Below, in pieces: positions 42,390 to 54,399 of a stretch of 64,000 nucleotides of DNA. This stretch comes from Chrysomallon squamiferum. Its lineage: Eukaryota; Mollusca; Gastropoda; Neomphalida; Peltospiridae. Position 1 is the first letter of the stretch; every line of letters begins with the position of its first letter. A program made the position numbers and the translations under genes. The stretch is taken from NCBI GenBank assembly GCA_012295275.1, contig CM022674.1, positions 7,828,409-7,892,408 of the forward strand, in the 5' to 3' direction. Under the pieces are notes generated by a model. That model searched no databases. It had not been told where the DNA came from and worked only from the letters and a program-made list of their open reading frames with translations.

Positions 42390-44031
42390 GTACAGATATT
42401 ATTCAAAAATATATTTAAATGATTTTTTTTGCAAATAGCAAACAGTGTAACTTGTTTTCAGACAAGTATGTTTTTCATTTTTGTATGAACACATACACAC
42501 CATTATTGAAACATTTCAAGTTGAACGTTTTCACACACAGTTCTTCTTTTCACTTGTTCCTTTCTTTTAAAACCACAATACTTTTACATATCTTACTGGG
42601 CAAAATATTTTTCTCAGAGTTTAGAACTTAAGAAATTTAAAACCATATCATCACAGAGAGAAAAATACCAGAGTTAGATGTAACATTTTAGTCTGAGTTT
42701 TATTCAATGGACAGTTTAGAATACTGACATTTAAAACCAATTGATGATACAAATAGGTGAAAAACACCTGAATTAGACAATGAAACGGCTGTAAATTGTG
42801 TAATGCACCTGAGCTAGGTTATTGCTTCTGTGTTTGTTACCTTTATTTGAGTCATGATCGATGTTTGAGTGTTTTCAGCTAAAATCTTTTTCAGCTGCTT
42901 TTATTTCAAGGCCTCAGAGAACACAGGTTTCATTATCCCAGTTTATGATCACCATAATAAAACAAGATGAAAAGGAAATAGAAATTCTCCATTAATCAAT
43001 GTTCATGTGCTGGTCTTGGATTTATCACCGATAATTACAGACTTTTAAAGTCATTAATGTTTAAGAACATACAGGCTTTTTTTTTTTTTTCAAATTGTAT
43101 TTTTTTTTTATTTCTTCTTTTTTTTTCATGTAATTTAAATGCACATAATTTTGTTTTATCGTTTCAAAACATACAATTATCTACAAAACATGAATTTTTT
43201 TTGTTTTCAAAATGTGATTTTGTAATGACCGTGTCACAAACACCTGATATTTCAATTTATCATTTCAAAACTTTATATTTTTAAGTTCTTAATGTTTCAA
43301 AAAAGTTTTTTTATATTTTTAATTTTTAAAATTTTTAATTAAGTTCACTGAGTGTGATAAGCTTTATAAGCAATTAACAAATCGTTGGAGTAGTCACAGT
43401 ACAAGAGATAATAAAGTGTGGAATAAACGTTCATACCTAGGATTTCTCAAGGATGTGGTGGAATGGAAATTGAATTAAGTATTTATAACTTCCCACACAT
43501 GCTGCATTTTCAAAACTCTTTTCTTTTCTTGAAAAAAGTTCATTGATTTTTGTTTTACTATTCATTTTAAATTCTACAAAAGTAAAATTTATTGACAGAA
43601 GTTTTAAATATTTGACAAGGTAGCCATTGAATTGGTTAATCTCAATTTGAATACATATAAAATATCATTTAGTTAGTAATAAAAATATATAAAATACCAT
43701 TGTGAAGATTTTCAATAAATTACTGAACACATATTGAATAAATAAAATATGAACACCCACAGAGTGTAATAATGAAAGATTAAAAAAGAAAAATGAAAAT
43801 GGGTATTAAAAGCAGAAGAAAAAATGATAGAAGATTTAAAAAACAAAATTAAATTAATCAGCTATCAAATGAAAAAAAATAATTAGTTAATAAATATTAA
43901 TAAATTAGGACAGATTTTATGCATTAATAATAATTAATTATGAAAAATGATTTTGATAAGATAATAAAATTATAACAAAGGAAAGTTGTGATAAACACAC
44001 TCCAGAAAACTGTTTTCAAATTTATACTCAC

Positions 44032-44159
44032 AATGAAAATATCACAGTCTTTTTTACATGATTTTGGAGACTCAGGCTGGAATGGAAAAATCAAGTCGGA
44101 CAGCCAAATCCAAATAGAACTATAAACTATCTTTCCTAAAGAAAATGCACGACGTGATT
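44032..44159 (-). CDS. Candidate internal exon, unknown protein
   Basis: Seen on the minus strand: acceptor TTTACTTTTCAAATTACAG, then 128 bases, then donor ATT|gtgagt, both near consensus. Only one phase is open: phase 1 in and phase 0 out, coding for 42 residues including SRRAFSLGKIVYSSIWIWLS and FPFQPESPKSCKKDCDIFI. There are two cysteines and a tryptophan-rich centre. A wider open frame continues on both sides for 123 codons, partly through a CATC repeat. Its exit phase fits 15516-15556 on the same strand, though that exon is 28 kb away. Confidence 0.35.
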
Positions 44160-44220
44160 CTGTAATTTGAAAAGTAAATTTATGAAATGGAGGCAGTGGT
44201 TTTCCTCTCTCATTTATTAT

Positions 44221-44255
44221 TTCATCCATCCATCCATCCATGCATCCATCCATGA
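44221..44255 (+). repeat. CATC tetranucleotide repeat
   Basis: ATCC/CATC units with one GCATC interruption lie just 5' (minus strand) of the candidate exon 44032-44159. Confidence 0.95.
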
Positions 44256-44493
44256 ATCTGTCTGTCAGTTTGTTCATCATTCTCTTTTTCCACAACTTTA
44301 GATCTCATCTTGCATCTGCTGTGAGGTCTAAAAATAATTTGTACTCAGTGCAGGAGAATGCAGCATGTAACATGGTTTTTAAAATTCCATTCACAAATAG
44401 CTGCCAATCTTGCAATCCATCAGTTTTAGAACCACTTAATTACCCAGAACAAAATTCATTTTCAAACCTCTGACTGGATGCATAACAGCTTCA

Positions 44494-44575
44494 TTAACCC
44501 TTTTGCACATGATACAGATGATGTCTTCATACTATCTATCACTTGTGTGATTTTTTGCAGGAGTAAAAGGGTTAA
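44494..44575. mobile_element. Minimal piggyBac-like MITE with TTAA target sites
   Basis: Seen: TTAA at 44494-44497 and 44572-44575 flank 74 bases that start CCCTTTTGCAC and end GAGTAAAAGGG. The terminal 7 bases are perfect inverted repeats (CCCTTTT/AAAAGGG). With the TTAA sites included, the inverted match is 11 bases. Known: piggyBac-family elements insert at TTAA and have termini starting CCC-T-rich. Inference: a very short non-autonomous derivative. Two related half-ends (GAAAAGAGTTAAATCTAAT, TAAAAGGGGTTAAATCTAAT) lie at about 44720 and 44780. Confidence 0.5.
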
Positions 44576-45098
44576 GGCTAATCATATTAATTATATGTGT
44601 TTTGTATCCATTATCCATTTCTAGTTATAAAGTGTAAAGTTTAAACCTGAGCAGAGTTTTCAGTGTACATTAGGAAAAACTAGCTTTTGATATTATCTGT
44701 CTGGTATGAGCTTTATAGAATGAAAAGAGTTAAATCTAATTCCATATTTTCATCCTATCAGCAGTTTGATTTATAGGAGTTAAAAGGGGTTAAATCTAAT
44801 TTTGTTAATTTGTTAATATCGAATCAGTAGGAAATACAGAACAAGGTAGAAAGTTTAAAGATGGTTTATATCTTAAAAGTGTAATTTTCTAATTTAAATG
44901 TACTATATTCCCTTTACTTGCAAACTCTAGATGTGTCTATGAATCTTTCATTTCTGCAACAAGCTCAGAATTTTTTTTGTGTTTTTCTTTTTTTTTTCCT
45001 GTTTCTTATTTGGCTGATTTTGTTGATGCTAGTAAAATGTTCAGACAAAGCTCACACTTGAATGCATGTTTGATTGATTGTTTTCCCATCTAACAGAC

Positions 45099-45220
45099 GC
45101 TGTAATTCTGATCTTTTTACTGTTCCCAGCATCTCAAGTCAAAACTCAGCCAATGATGGATACATTTCAGATTTCAGTATTTTTTATTTTCTTTTTTTTT
45201 TTCATATCTGTATATCGTCC
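45099..45220 (+). other. Strong 3' splice-like site without a clear exon end
   Basis: TTTTCCCATCTAACAG precedes 45098. Two frames stay open afterwards (one with DLFTVPSISSQNSANDGY, one with AVILIFLLFPASQVKTQ), but no donor follows before a T-rich tract, so no exon is called. Confidence 0.25.
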
Positions 45221-45247
45221 TTACCTTGTCTTTTTTAAAAAAGTAAA

Positions 45248-45270
45248 ATATATATATATATATATATATA
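45248..45270 (+). repeat. TA microsatellite
   Basis: A pure AT run of about 23 bases. Confidence 0.95.
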
Positions 45271-45539
45271 CAACTTCATTTCTTCATTTTTAATTCTTTC
45301 AAAAATTTCTCTTTTCTTTTCCTTTCTTACCTTTTTTTTTATCTGTTTTATTATTATTTTTTTTTTCAAATTTCATTTCATTTATTTTTTTTTTAATTCA
45401 ATTTTCATAAAAACTTTTAAATGCTGTTTTGGTGTTAACTTTATGAGATTCTGAAATGACAATGTTTTTAGTCAAGCCTTTGTCAGCTTGCAATATGTAT
45501 GCCTTAGGTCACCAAGTTCTATACTGTCTTCATATATAT

Positions 45540-45597
45540 ACTCACACACACACACACACACACATGCATGCACATATACATACATACACACACACAT

Positions 45598-45632
<35 letters not shown>
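45540..45632 (+). repeat. CA / CATA / TA compound microsatellite
   Basis: Two CA runs are separated by CATGCATG and CATACATA, ending in a TA run. Confidence 0.97.
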
Positions 45633-46108
45633 GTAAAATAAGAAGAGAAACATTTTTTAGAAATAAAATGTTTGTTTTTCAAGTGTTTTTTCTTATTAAA
45701 AACAAATAATGACAAATGTGAATTCTCTTACTATTATGTTTAAGAAGACAATAAGGAAATTGTATTTACCTTGGTAATGTAGAAGGTATGTTAGAAATGT
45801 CTTAGTAATTTATGATTTCAGTTGTAATAAAATTAAAATTAAACTTTTTCTCCAGATATGTTTTATTAGTTTTAAAAATGTCAGAAAGTTCTTCCTTCAA
45901 CATCATTGAAAAAAATCCCAGTCTTAAGAAAATGGAGATTTCAGTTATTCAAATATATACTTATATATAAACAACAAACACGTACAGATACACACACAGA
46001 CAAATACCCAGATATAACACAAGGACCCAGGCAGAATTACAACAGACATCATAGTACAAAATGTACATACAAGTGGAGACTGTGATGTTTTATAGCTAGG
46101 GGAAATAC

Positions 46109-46110
<2 letters not shown>

Positions 46111-46150
<40 letters not shown>
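46111..46150 (+). repeat. (TG)20 microsatellite
   Basis: A pure TG run of 40 bases. Confidence 0.97.
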
Positions 46151-46154
<4 letters not shown>

Positions 46155-48279
46155 AGGAAAAGAAAATGTCTGTGACTTTTATGCACAGTTCTGCATGTAT
46201 CATCATCTAGATTTCTATTTCAGTATCTACATCTTATGTGATATGAACAAATATGTTATCATACTTGTGTAATTCAATAGATTTGCTCCTTCTGCATACT
46301 TACAACTCATACTGTGCCTGACTTAATAACATAATATTTTTCAAATATGAAATGAAGCTGTTTTTTTTTTAACTGGTTTGAAATGTTGCAAAGGAGCATA
46401 GATGTGTAATAATATCAGAAAACCAGACATATATATAAAAAAAGTTTATTAAGAGATATTCTTGTCATTCATATAACATTTCTACTCTCTTAAATGTTCT
46501 TAATTTAGTTTTGGGCAGCATATTTGCAGTATGAAGATGTGTCAGTATATTTTAAAAATCAGGATAAGGCTTTAGGAAGCGGAGGTATAGTTATGTGTGT
46601 TGTAATGCCTAATTAGAACTCCAGTGTGAGATAAATCTCGTATCTGAGGATCATTAGTAGTTAATACCATATCTCATGGGTGAAGTTACTGATACTTTTA
46701 TCTCTGATTAGCCAGGATCTTCATTTTCATTGCAGTTGTAAACACTGTTCAAGAATGGATATAGTATAAAAAATGTCTGCTAATATATCTATCTTTTTTC
46801 TTTTGTTGCATCATTTTCTTTTCCTTCTTTTCCTGTTGTTTTAGTTTTTCTTTATTATTATTTTTTTTTTCCCTTAATGTACTATTTTTTTCATTAATTT
46901 AGTTTTTCTTCTTTCACTTTTTATATTTCATCTTTCATCTTTTTCCACCTTCAATTATATTTTATTATTTTCATTTTTCGTTTTTGCATTCTAATGATCA
47001 GATTTTCTATAATGTTTTTTAAATTTCTATTTTTTAAATTTTATTTTCTTTTTCTTTTTTCTTTTTTTTTTCCTTTAACTTTTCCTATTATCTTTAATTC
47101 TAATATTTTTTTATAATAAAAGTTTTTTCTTTCATTTGTACTTGCCATCACTTTTTTAATGGTTTGTGATTTTGCAAGGATTTCACGTACCTTTTATAAT
47201 TTAAATTTTTTTATTTTCTCTTCCGTTATATTTTTCATTCCAGCTGAGGTGTGTCTTTCCTGCTTAAAACAAAATTTGTCAATAATTTCCCTTCAATAAT
47301 TTCCCCTCCATTTAGAGGCGTCTGAAGATAAATTTATAAAACTGTCTGACGAATAATGCCATATTAAAAACAAGTTTGTAATCACATTGATCCATCTAAA
47401 ATCTTTTTTGGAATTTCATTACACTAACATCTTTATATTTTGATTTTCTGAATTCAGTTGAAATCTCTGTGTTTCATCTTGACACATCTGAGACACTTCA
47501 AACAAATTATCTAATTTACAATCAGCCTTTTATGGAAATGTTTGAGTATTCTGTTTTGTTTAGCTCTTCCATGTTTTTCATATTTGAATCAGAAGAATAA
47601 AAATTCTCTAATGATTGACAAAAGCTTTCTGAGCTGATAAAATTCCAAATGCTTGTTTATCATTTACTTCCAAAATTCATGCTAATATCAGTGCTGATTA
47701 TAACATTGAACTGTAATTATGGTGCTGTGGATATAACATTTGTTTTATTACTTTTCATTTGTTAGTGATCTATAATCTGCTTTGAAGACGAACCTTTGTT
47801 AATAATGAATTTTTAAAACATATTTTTGATACTGAAATCATTTTGTGTTAACTTCACAAACCAAACTAAGCATGACTTGATAAACCAAATTAAGTGTGAT
47901 TTAATAAATCACATTTTTGTATAACTTGATAAATCTAATATCAATTTTCACAAGCCAAGCCTAATAATTAGTTTAAATCTTAGCTTAACCCAGCCACAGC
48001 TTTGACAGATCATACCTTAACATGACTTCACAGATGTAACCAGTTGAGACCAGTCAAAATAAATAATTATAGAAAAAGAAATTATCATAACACTTTGTGA
48101 TATTTTCCTAATAAGACATATGTTGTGGAAACCATTATTTATTAAACATAAAGTTCTTGCTGTTAAATGAAGTGTAAGTATTGATATTAGATTTGCATTC
48201 ACAAATGTTTGGTAGCAAAATAGAAATTTGGTTAATCTTGGTTAAAATTCTCTCTTCTGACTCAAATACTGAAATATAT

Positions 48280-48281
<2 letters not shown>
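46151..48281. other. T-rich DNA without recognised gene
   Basis: The interval 46790-47200 is extremely T-rich with TTTTC units. CTTGATAAACCAA/ACTTGATAAATC motifs recur at 47870-47960. No exon seen. Confidence 0.55.

Positions 48282-48313
<32 letters not shown>
48282..48313 (+). repeat. (AC)16 microsatellite
   Basis: A pure CA run. Confidence 0.97.
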
Positions 48314-48316
<3 letters not shown>

Positions 48317-48982
48317 CACACAGATATCAATTTTTTTTCTTAAATTTGTATTTGGTGCTGATAAGCACAACACAGCACATTTAAAGGAAATTAAAGACAA
48401 TTTCTTCTTTATCTAACTGAGAATTATAAATCTATTTTCTGATGGTTTTATATTTTACAGGCAAAAAGTACTTTTTAACCAAAGGTTTCACCAAAGGTTT
48501 CTGTTTATGTTTTGTACCAGTCTGTCTGTCTCTCTGTCCCAGGTTCCTGCAGATACATTAACCAAAATACTTTAAAAAGCAAATTATTTACTGTTGCGAA
48601 GCAAAAATTACAGTTTAAATTATGTTTTATTATAGCATTAATAAATAATGATTAATGATGACAATTTGAATTATAATTTTGAAAATTACAGATAGTTTAA
48701 TAATGAGTGTCTGACATTTACTTTGATGATTAGTTACAGTCTAGTTTAATGGTGTTTTAAAATCTCATTTACTCTTGTCATTTTAACAAAAAACTAATGT
48801 ATTTTAAAAGTATTTCAGAAATAAAAACATCACCACCAAAAACCTACAATCGCCCACAAAACAATTATGATTTATTTATTCCAAATTATGTACTAAAACA
48901 GTTTTGGAAAAGAAGGAAAAAAAGAAAAAATCAAATACATTTCCCAGAGCAACAAAATAAAAACTAACTAAATAAATATAAT

Positions 48983-48985
<3 letters not shown>

Positions 48986-49031
<46 letters not shown>
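48986..49031 (+). repeat. (GT)23 microsatellite
   Basis: A pure GT run of about 46 bases. Confidence 0.97.
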
Positions 49032-49035
<4 letters not shown>

Positions 49036-49087
49036 AAATCAGTTATTTTTTTTAACTTTAATAATTATTTTATTTCCACCATATTAG

Positions 49088-49940
49088 GTTTGTTAGTCGA
49101 CCTCATCTGCTTCTGGGTCAGTATTAATTTTGGTTTTATTTCTGTGAATATCTGTTAGTCCGTTTTGCTGACGGCACTGTAACAAAAATATGATTAGTTT
49201 CTCGTATTTTAGCTGTAAGCAACAGTTTCCATCAGCTTTCTGAAATCATATCTAAATTTAGCATTCTTAGATATCGTTTCAAGGTTGCTTTCTGTAATTT
49301 CATTTAATAAATGTTTTCTAAAACGGTTATCTCAGTAGGATAAACTTCATTTTATGGTCATGCTTAAACATTTTATTTCTGGATGAAATTTTTAAATTTT
49401 GTTTAATTTCATAGTACTTAAAGGTTTCATGAACAGTCCTCAGATAATTATAATAAAATAAAAAAAATAAAATAAAATAAAAAAGGAGACAATAAAAAAA
49501 AAATAAAAAAAAATAAATGAATAATAACTGCTAACAATGTCTAAAATCAAGTTATTTTCTATATTTTATCTTTTTTTTCATTTATTTGATAAAAGTGTAT
49601 TTTTCAGGCAGTTTTACTAGATTAAGAATTTTAGTTCCATTTGCAGAAAAACTAAATCTATAATGCCAAAAAAAAAAAATAAAATAAATAAAAAATAAAA
49701 TCATTACTCAAATATTTTAAATTTTATTTTTATTTCTATTATTTTTTTCTTCCAGCTATATGAAATATAATCAATTTTTTTGCCATGAAAAATTACATCA
49801 TAGTTTAGTTGGTGCACCTCTTCTGTTTCTGGGTCAGTATCAATTTTAGTTTTATTTCTGTGAACGTTTGTTAGTCCATTCTGCTGTTGGCTCGCTAACA
49901 GAGATGAGATGAGTTTCCTTATTTCAGCTTTAAGCAGTCA
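49088..49940 (+). repeat. Two diverged copies (49088-49225, 49803-49940) of a unit of about 138 bp
   Basis: Both copies contain TTAGT, then CCTC-TCTG-TTCTGGGTCAGTAT, TTTTATTTCTGTGAA, TTAGTCC and TTGCTG, and end in a TTAG/TCAG-CT-TAAGCA stretch. They are 715 bp apart in the same orientation. This is either a dispersed repeat family or an old segmental duplication; no frame is conserved. Confidence 0.7.
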
Positions 49941-49984
49941 CTTTGTGTGTAGACAAACAGACAAACAGACTAATAATAGTTGTG

Positions 49985-50110
49985 ATGTTTTTTCAACTGT
50001 GCTGCAAATGGCTCCATGGAGTGCTGCCTGGTTAATGCAATAACTGCAGTAAATTAACAACCTTTCCAGCCACTGGAGACATGCAACTTCTTAATTGCTA
50101 AGATTTGTGT
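49985..50110. promoter_or_regulatory. Candidate conserved non-coding block
   Basis: Complex, non-repetitive sequence includes GGCTCCATGGAGTGCTGCC, containing the palindrome CTCCATGGAG, and GGTTAATGCAATAACTGCAG. No open frame or splice border was seen. Confidence 0.2.
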
Positions 50111-51605
50111 TTTTTTCTTATTGAATGAAAACAGTGTCTGTCTGTCTATCTGTCTGTCAGACTCTTGAGTTTTCATTTGTTGGTAATGATGAGTTTGAGA
50201 ATCTCCTTCATTCTAATTTTATTTTTCTCTCACTCTTTCATGTTACTTCTCCTTCTATTCTTTTTTTTTAATTTTCATTCTCTCCTAAGACAGTGTGATT
50301 AAAAGCCAAAAAAAAAACCACTAACAAATGTTGTAAAAATGACAGTTATAATGATGATAAGGATTTAAAAAAAAAGAAAAAAAAGCCACAATTACAAACA
50401 GTAGTAGTACAGATGTCAATAGCTGTGTAAGTAGTAGTAGTAGTAAGACAGCAGCTTTAGTAACAGTAATAGCAGTAGTAGTAGTAGCAATTTTTACCAA
50501 ACCTAAAAGGTTTACATCATACACTGAATAGATTTGTTTTAATATATATGAAACATAGTTGACAGAGAGAATTAGAGATATAATCAACTTTTAATTTTTT
50601 ATGAGTTTATTCCCTGTTCTCTTTTCATAATAACCTACACTGAGAGAAGCTTATTTATGACTGTCATTTTCCTTTTTTTCTGAACTGTCTTGAGATAACT
50701 GGTTATTAATATGATCAGTCCTCACATTGTAATAAATTAAGGATCAAGCAGCTATGTCCTGTCTGCTTCATTGACCTTTCAAAGTCAAATTAAACCATTT
50801 TCATTTTTGGGGAAATTGAATAATATAAAATTCATTTTGTTGAAGATTGTGTATTCATTCATAACAGAAATAAATGAAAATCATAATTAATGATTTTCAT
50901 AATGTTTGGTTCTGTTTTTGTTTTTTGTATTGAACAATTTCACACGCCATAACTCCATATCTGATTTATCAGTAGCTGTGGTATGTGAGGTCTTGTTAGT
51001 GCACATAAATGATTCCTTGAAGTTTATCAGTGAGATTAACATGTAATTAGGTTTTGTTCATTTACCGTCTCAGCACTTTTCAACATTAATCAAACACTGA
51101 CATTCAGCTTGGATGAACTTTATTATTACAACATTTTTTTTGAGAAGATAGATATGAATTATCTTTTTTTTTCAAAGCATTATTTTTAATTAATAAAGGA
51201 TAAATGTAAAGTAAAATATCATTTATCGTTTCTCCTCTTTGTTTATTTTACTATATTTTGATTGTTTTTCAAAAATAATAATTATTGAAAACGTAATTAA
51301 AATAATGTAAAAAGTATTTTTGTTATTATAACTAACTTGTTCTATCTTGAAAATAAAGCTATTCATGTAGAAAAATTAATTATTAAATGTAATATGAACA
51401 TATCATTCAATATTACCACCATGAAATACGAATCTTATTCCACAAGCAATGATGAAACCAATGTAACACTTTAATTTATTAAACACTATTAGCATTATGA
51501 GCAAGACTGGCTTAAGAAACCTGACACTATTGGAATATTCACCTGATTAGACAACATTTTAAACAAGACCCACAAACACATCTCCAATATTTACCCACTC
51601 TGCAG

Positions 51606-51809
51606 ACACTCACAGTGTTTACTGCCTCTCTTCACCATCGTCTGTCTGCTACAAGACAACGTTGGCAGGAAGCGTCTTGGCTCCTGAAGTTCAATGAGTT
51701 TTTATGTGAACGCAAAGATAAACTCAGCCTCTTGGACTGTGCAGAGACGGTGATCAAGATTAAATGGAAATTACAACACTGTAATAATGGCAGTATTGAT
51801 ATTTTCTAG
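51606..51809 (+). CDS. Candidate terminal exon, unknown protein
   Basis: Seen: a good acceptor (TATTTACCCACTCTGCAG) ends at 51605. From 51606 in phase 0, 67 codons are open to TAG at 51807-51809. The peptide includes LHHRLSATRQRWQEASWLL and KFNEFLCERKDKLSLLDCAE, a charged, probably helical stretch with leucines at regular spacing. Codon content is far from simple repeat and GC exceeds the flanks. It begins directly before the ATT-repeat region at 51930. A helical repeat such as a spectrin-like fold is imaginable but unsupported. There is no polyadenylation signal close by. Confidence 0.38.
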   Translation, partial: TLTVFTASLHHRLSATRQRWQEASWLLKFNEFLCERKDKLSLLDCAETVIKIKWKLQHCNNGSIDIF

Positions 51810-51929
51810 CTAATGACATTGTGTTCTTGTCTGTTCATCATATTATCTGTCTGTCTCTTCCTTCTTTCACTTTCTTTGTTCAAATCCAGCCAGACTGATG
51901 CTGTTGTTGTTGCTGTTTATTTTCATTGT

Positions 51930-52155
51930 TATTGTTATTATTATTATTATTATTATTATCATTATTATGATATTCATTATATCAAATCTTATTATAATTA
52001 TTCTGATCATAATCAACATCACTTTATTATTATTATTATTACTATTACTATTATTATTATTATTATTATTATTCGTTATATGAAATCTTACTATAATTAT
52101 TCTGATCATAATCATCATCACTGTTTTTGTTGTTATTATTATTATTATTATTACT
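51930..52155 (+). repeat. ATT microsatellites with a duplicated spacer
   Basis: Three TTA/ATT runs are separated by two copies of a spacer of about 50 bp (TATATCAAATCTTATTATAATTATTC / TATATGAAATCTTACTATAA, then TCTGATCATAATCA). The frames of 120, 154 and 61 codons here come from the repeat. Confidence 0.95.
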
Positions 52156-52404
52156 ACTATATGATTGAAGATTGAAAATAGTTTATCTAAAATTCCAAAA
52201 TCTGAAACCATTTGGAGGAGCCAGGAATGTGATATGTTGCACTTTTCAAATAGATGTGTTTGCACAGACCTTATTTCATGCACAAATTTATTAGAAATAT
52301 TAAACAAAAGGCTGAAGATGTGAAATACCAATGAGTTTCATATTTGTCTTTGATGATATTTTAAGTCTAATTTCTTTACACTCAAAAATCTTCAAAAATT
52401 TATT

Positions 52405-52465
52405 ATTATATAAAATTATTATCATTATTATCATTATTATCATTATTATTATTATTATTATTAAT
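52405..52465 (+). repeat. ATT/ATC microsatellite
   Basis: TTATCATTA units become ATT repeats. Confidence 0.95.
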
Positions 52466-53989
52466 TTATTTCTAACAATGTTTTCAAATATTATCTAATT
52501 TCTAATTATATTGATCTAAATTGTCTTTCCAACAAAATTTTGAACAAGACAGAATCCGTCTCCTGTAACACACTCATCTATGATCCTCAGAATACACACA
52601 GCATTCTCATCAAGAACAACAACAATTAAAAAAGCTAGTACAAGCCAGAGAAATGAGTTCTGGTCTGTTTGAGAAAGATAAAAATGTTAATGTCTTTGTA
52701 ATGTAATTACAGCATACCCAAGTTAAATGATCCATTACAGAAATATAATTAATAGTAGTCTACACGCATTACACACATACACACACATAGACACACTTTT
52801 CTCCTACAATTATGTTTGTTTTATCGACATCTGAAGCCCAAAACAACATCTAATCAACTCTTAATAAGCAGTTTTGACAGAAGAAGGCTTTTAAAAAATT
52901 CAAGTGGCTGCTAAAATGAGTTTCTTTTACATTCTAGCTTTATGATTAATAAATATTTTGAAATAAATTGTTTAAAGATTTTTTTTTTTTTGAATTGTCT
53001 TAAATATTTATGAATGTTCTATGTTTGGGTATATTGCTAGGTGGATTGATAAATGGATGTATGGGTAGATGTTGATGCGATTGATGTTTGGACAGATGTT
53101 GTTACCAAAAGACTATGTTGATGGATGGATAGATTGATGAATAAAATGGATCGATTTGAAACTCTGTAAAATAAATTAATAAATACTTGTTAGGATATGT
53201 TAATGAATAATTTGATGATGTGAGATTAGTTAATTAGTGTTATTTATATAAAATAATATTCAGAAATAAAAGAAAGGAAAAGTAAAAAAGAGACACAGCA
53301 GGAAAGATGTTGTTCAATTCTTTAATTACAGATGGTCTCTGACCGATTTTCTCACATCTTTTGTGTGATTTATTTCTCAAATAGGTTCTTATAGATTATT
53401 AATGTCTGTGGTTAGTTTTCATTATTGCACTCGCTGTCTGTGTGTGTTGAAATTAATCACTGAATCCGTGTATTGTGTTATGAGTAGGAGACCACTGGTT
53501 TATAATCTCTCCATCATTTACCCATTATTAATGTGTCAAACACAGCACTAGGACATTTCTGTCTTTGTGATACATCATCACAAACTCAATTACTGGATGG
53601 GAGAGGAGGACATGATGTAGACAGAGAATGTTAGAACACAGGTTTTGTTCTGATAGTAAACTAACAAAGTATTTCATTAAGAGACGTAAACTGGGGAAAC
53701 AAATAACATAAATACAGGAGTACTGAGTTTTTGAGGAGTAGAAGACATGCTGGAAGAGACACATAAGTTATTCCTTTTGCTTAACAAAGACTGTTAGGAT
53801 TTTTGTAGTTTTAATGAATTTGAGTTCAACAGTATTTGGAAACAACTTTGACATGACACTGTTTTTTATGCAGTATTGGTCTTTAGATAAGTTAAGAAAT
53901 TTTGGGAAAGTCTTCTGAATTTGTTTGTAATATCCTACAGGCTGCTGTTTTGTTTTTGTTCACATGAATATTATTTCCACTATTATTAC
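52466..53989. other. AT-rich DNA without recognised gene
   Basis: Imperfect GGATGGAT/GATTGATG units occur at 53040-53150. No exon seen. Confidence 0.55.
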
Positions 53990-54365
53990 ACAACCACTCC
54001 TACTACCACTACTATCATTACTACTACTAACATGATCAATATCAGTACCATCACCAATATCAATATCATCACCAACATCAATACCATTACCAATATCAAT
54101 ACCATCACCACTATCAGTACCATCACCAATATCAGTACCATCACCAATATCAGTACCATCCCTATAATTGCTACTAATCTTTTTTAACACTGATACAAGT
54201 ATCACTGCTGCTGCTTCTGCTATTACTACTTCGACTACTGCTGCTGCAGCTACTGCTACTATAACAACAACTCCTACTACTACTACTAAAACAACTATGG
54301 CTACTGCTACTATAACAACAACTCCTACTACTACTACTAAAACAACTACGGCTACTTCTACTACT
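53990..54365 (+). repeat. 18-bp array, ACT-type triplets and 51-bp duplication
   Basis: At 54036-54161 a unit of 18 bases (ATCAGTACCATCACCAAT and variants) repeats seven or more times. At 54190-54365 triplet-like CTACTACTA sequence contains a 51-bp unit present twice (54249-54299, 54300-54350). All periods are multiples of three, so frames stay open on both strands and produce Thr/Ile/Asn-rich and Asp/Gly-rich peptides. These are artefacts of the repeat rather than evident genes. Confidence 0.9.
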
Positions 54366-54399
54366 ACTGCAATTAATTTTGCATTAAAAACCAGTGAAA

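Noticed and set aside
48461-48575. Acceptor-like TATTTTACAG followed by open frames (KKYFLTKGFTKGF)
   Set aside because: No acceptable donor, and the open stretch runs into TCTG repeats.
51813-52331. Frames of 120, 61 and 154 codons on both strands
   Set aside because: They are products of ATT/TTA repeats (poly-Ile, poly-Leu, poly-Asn).
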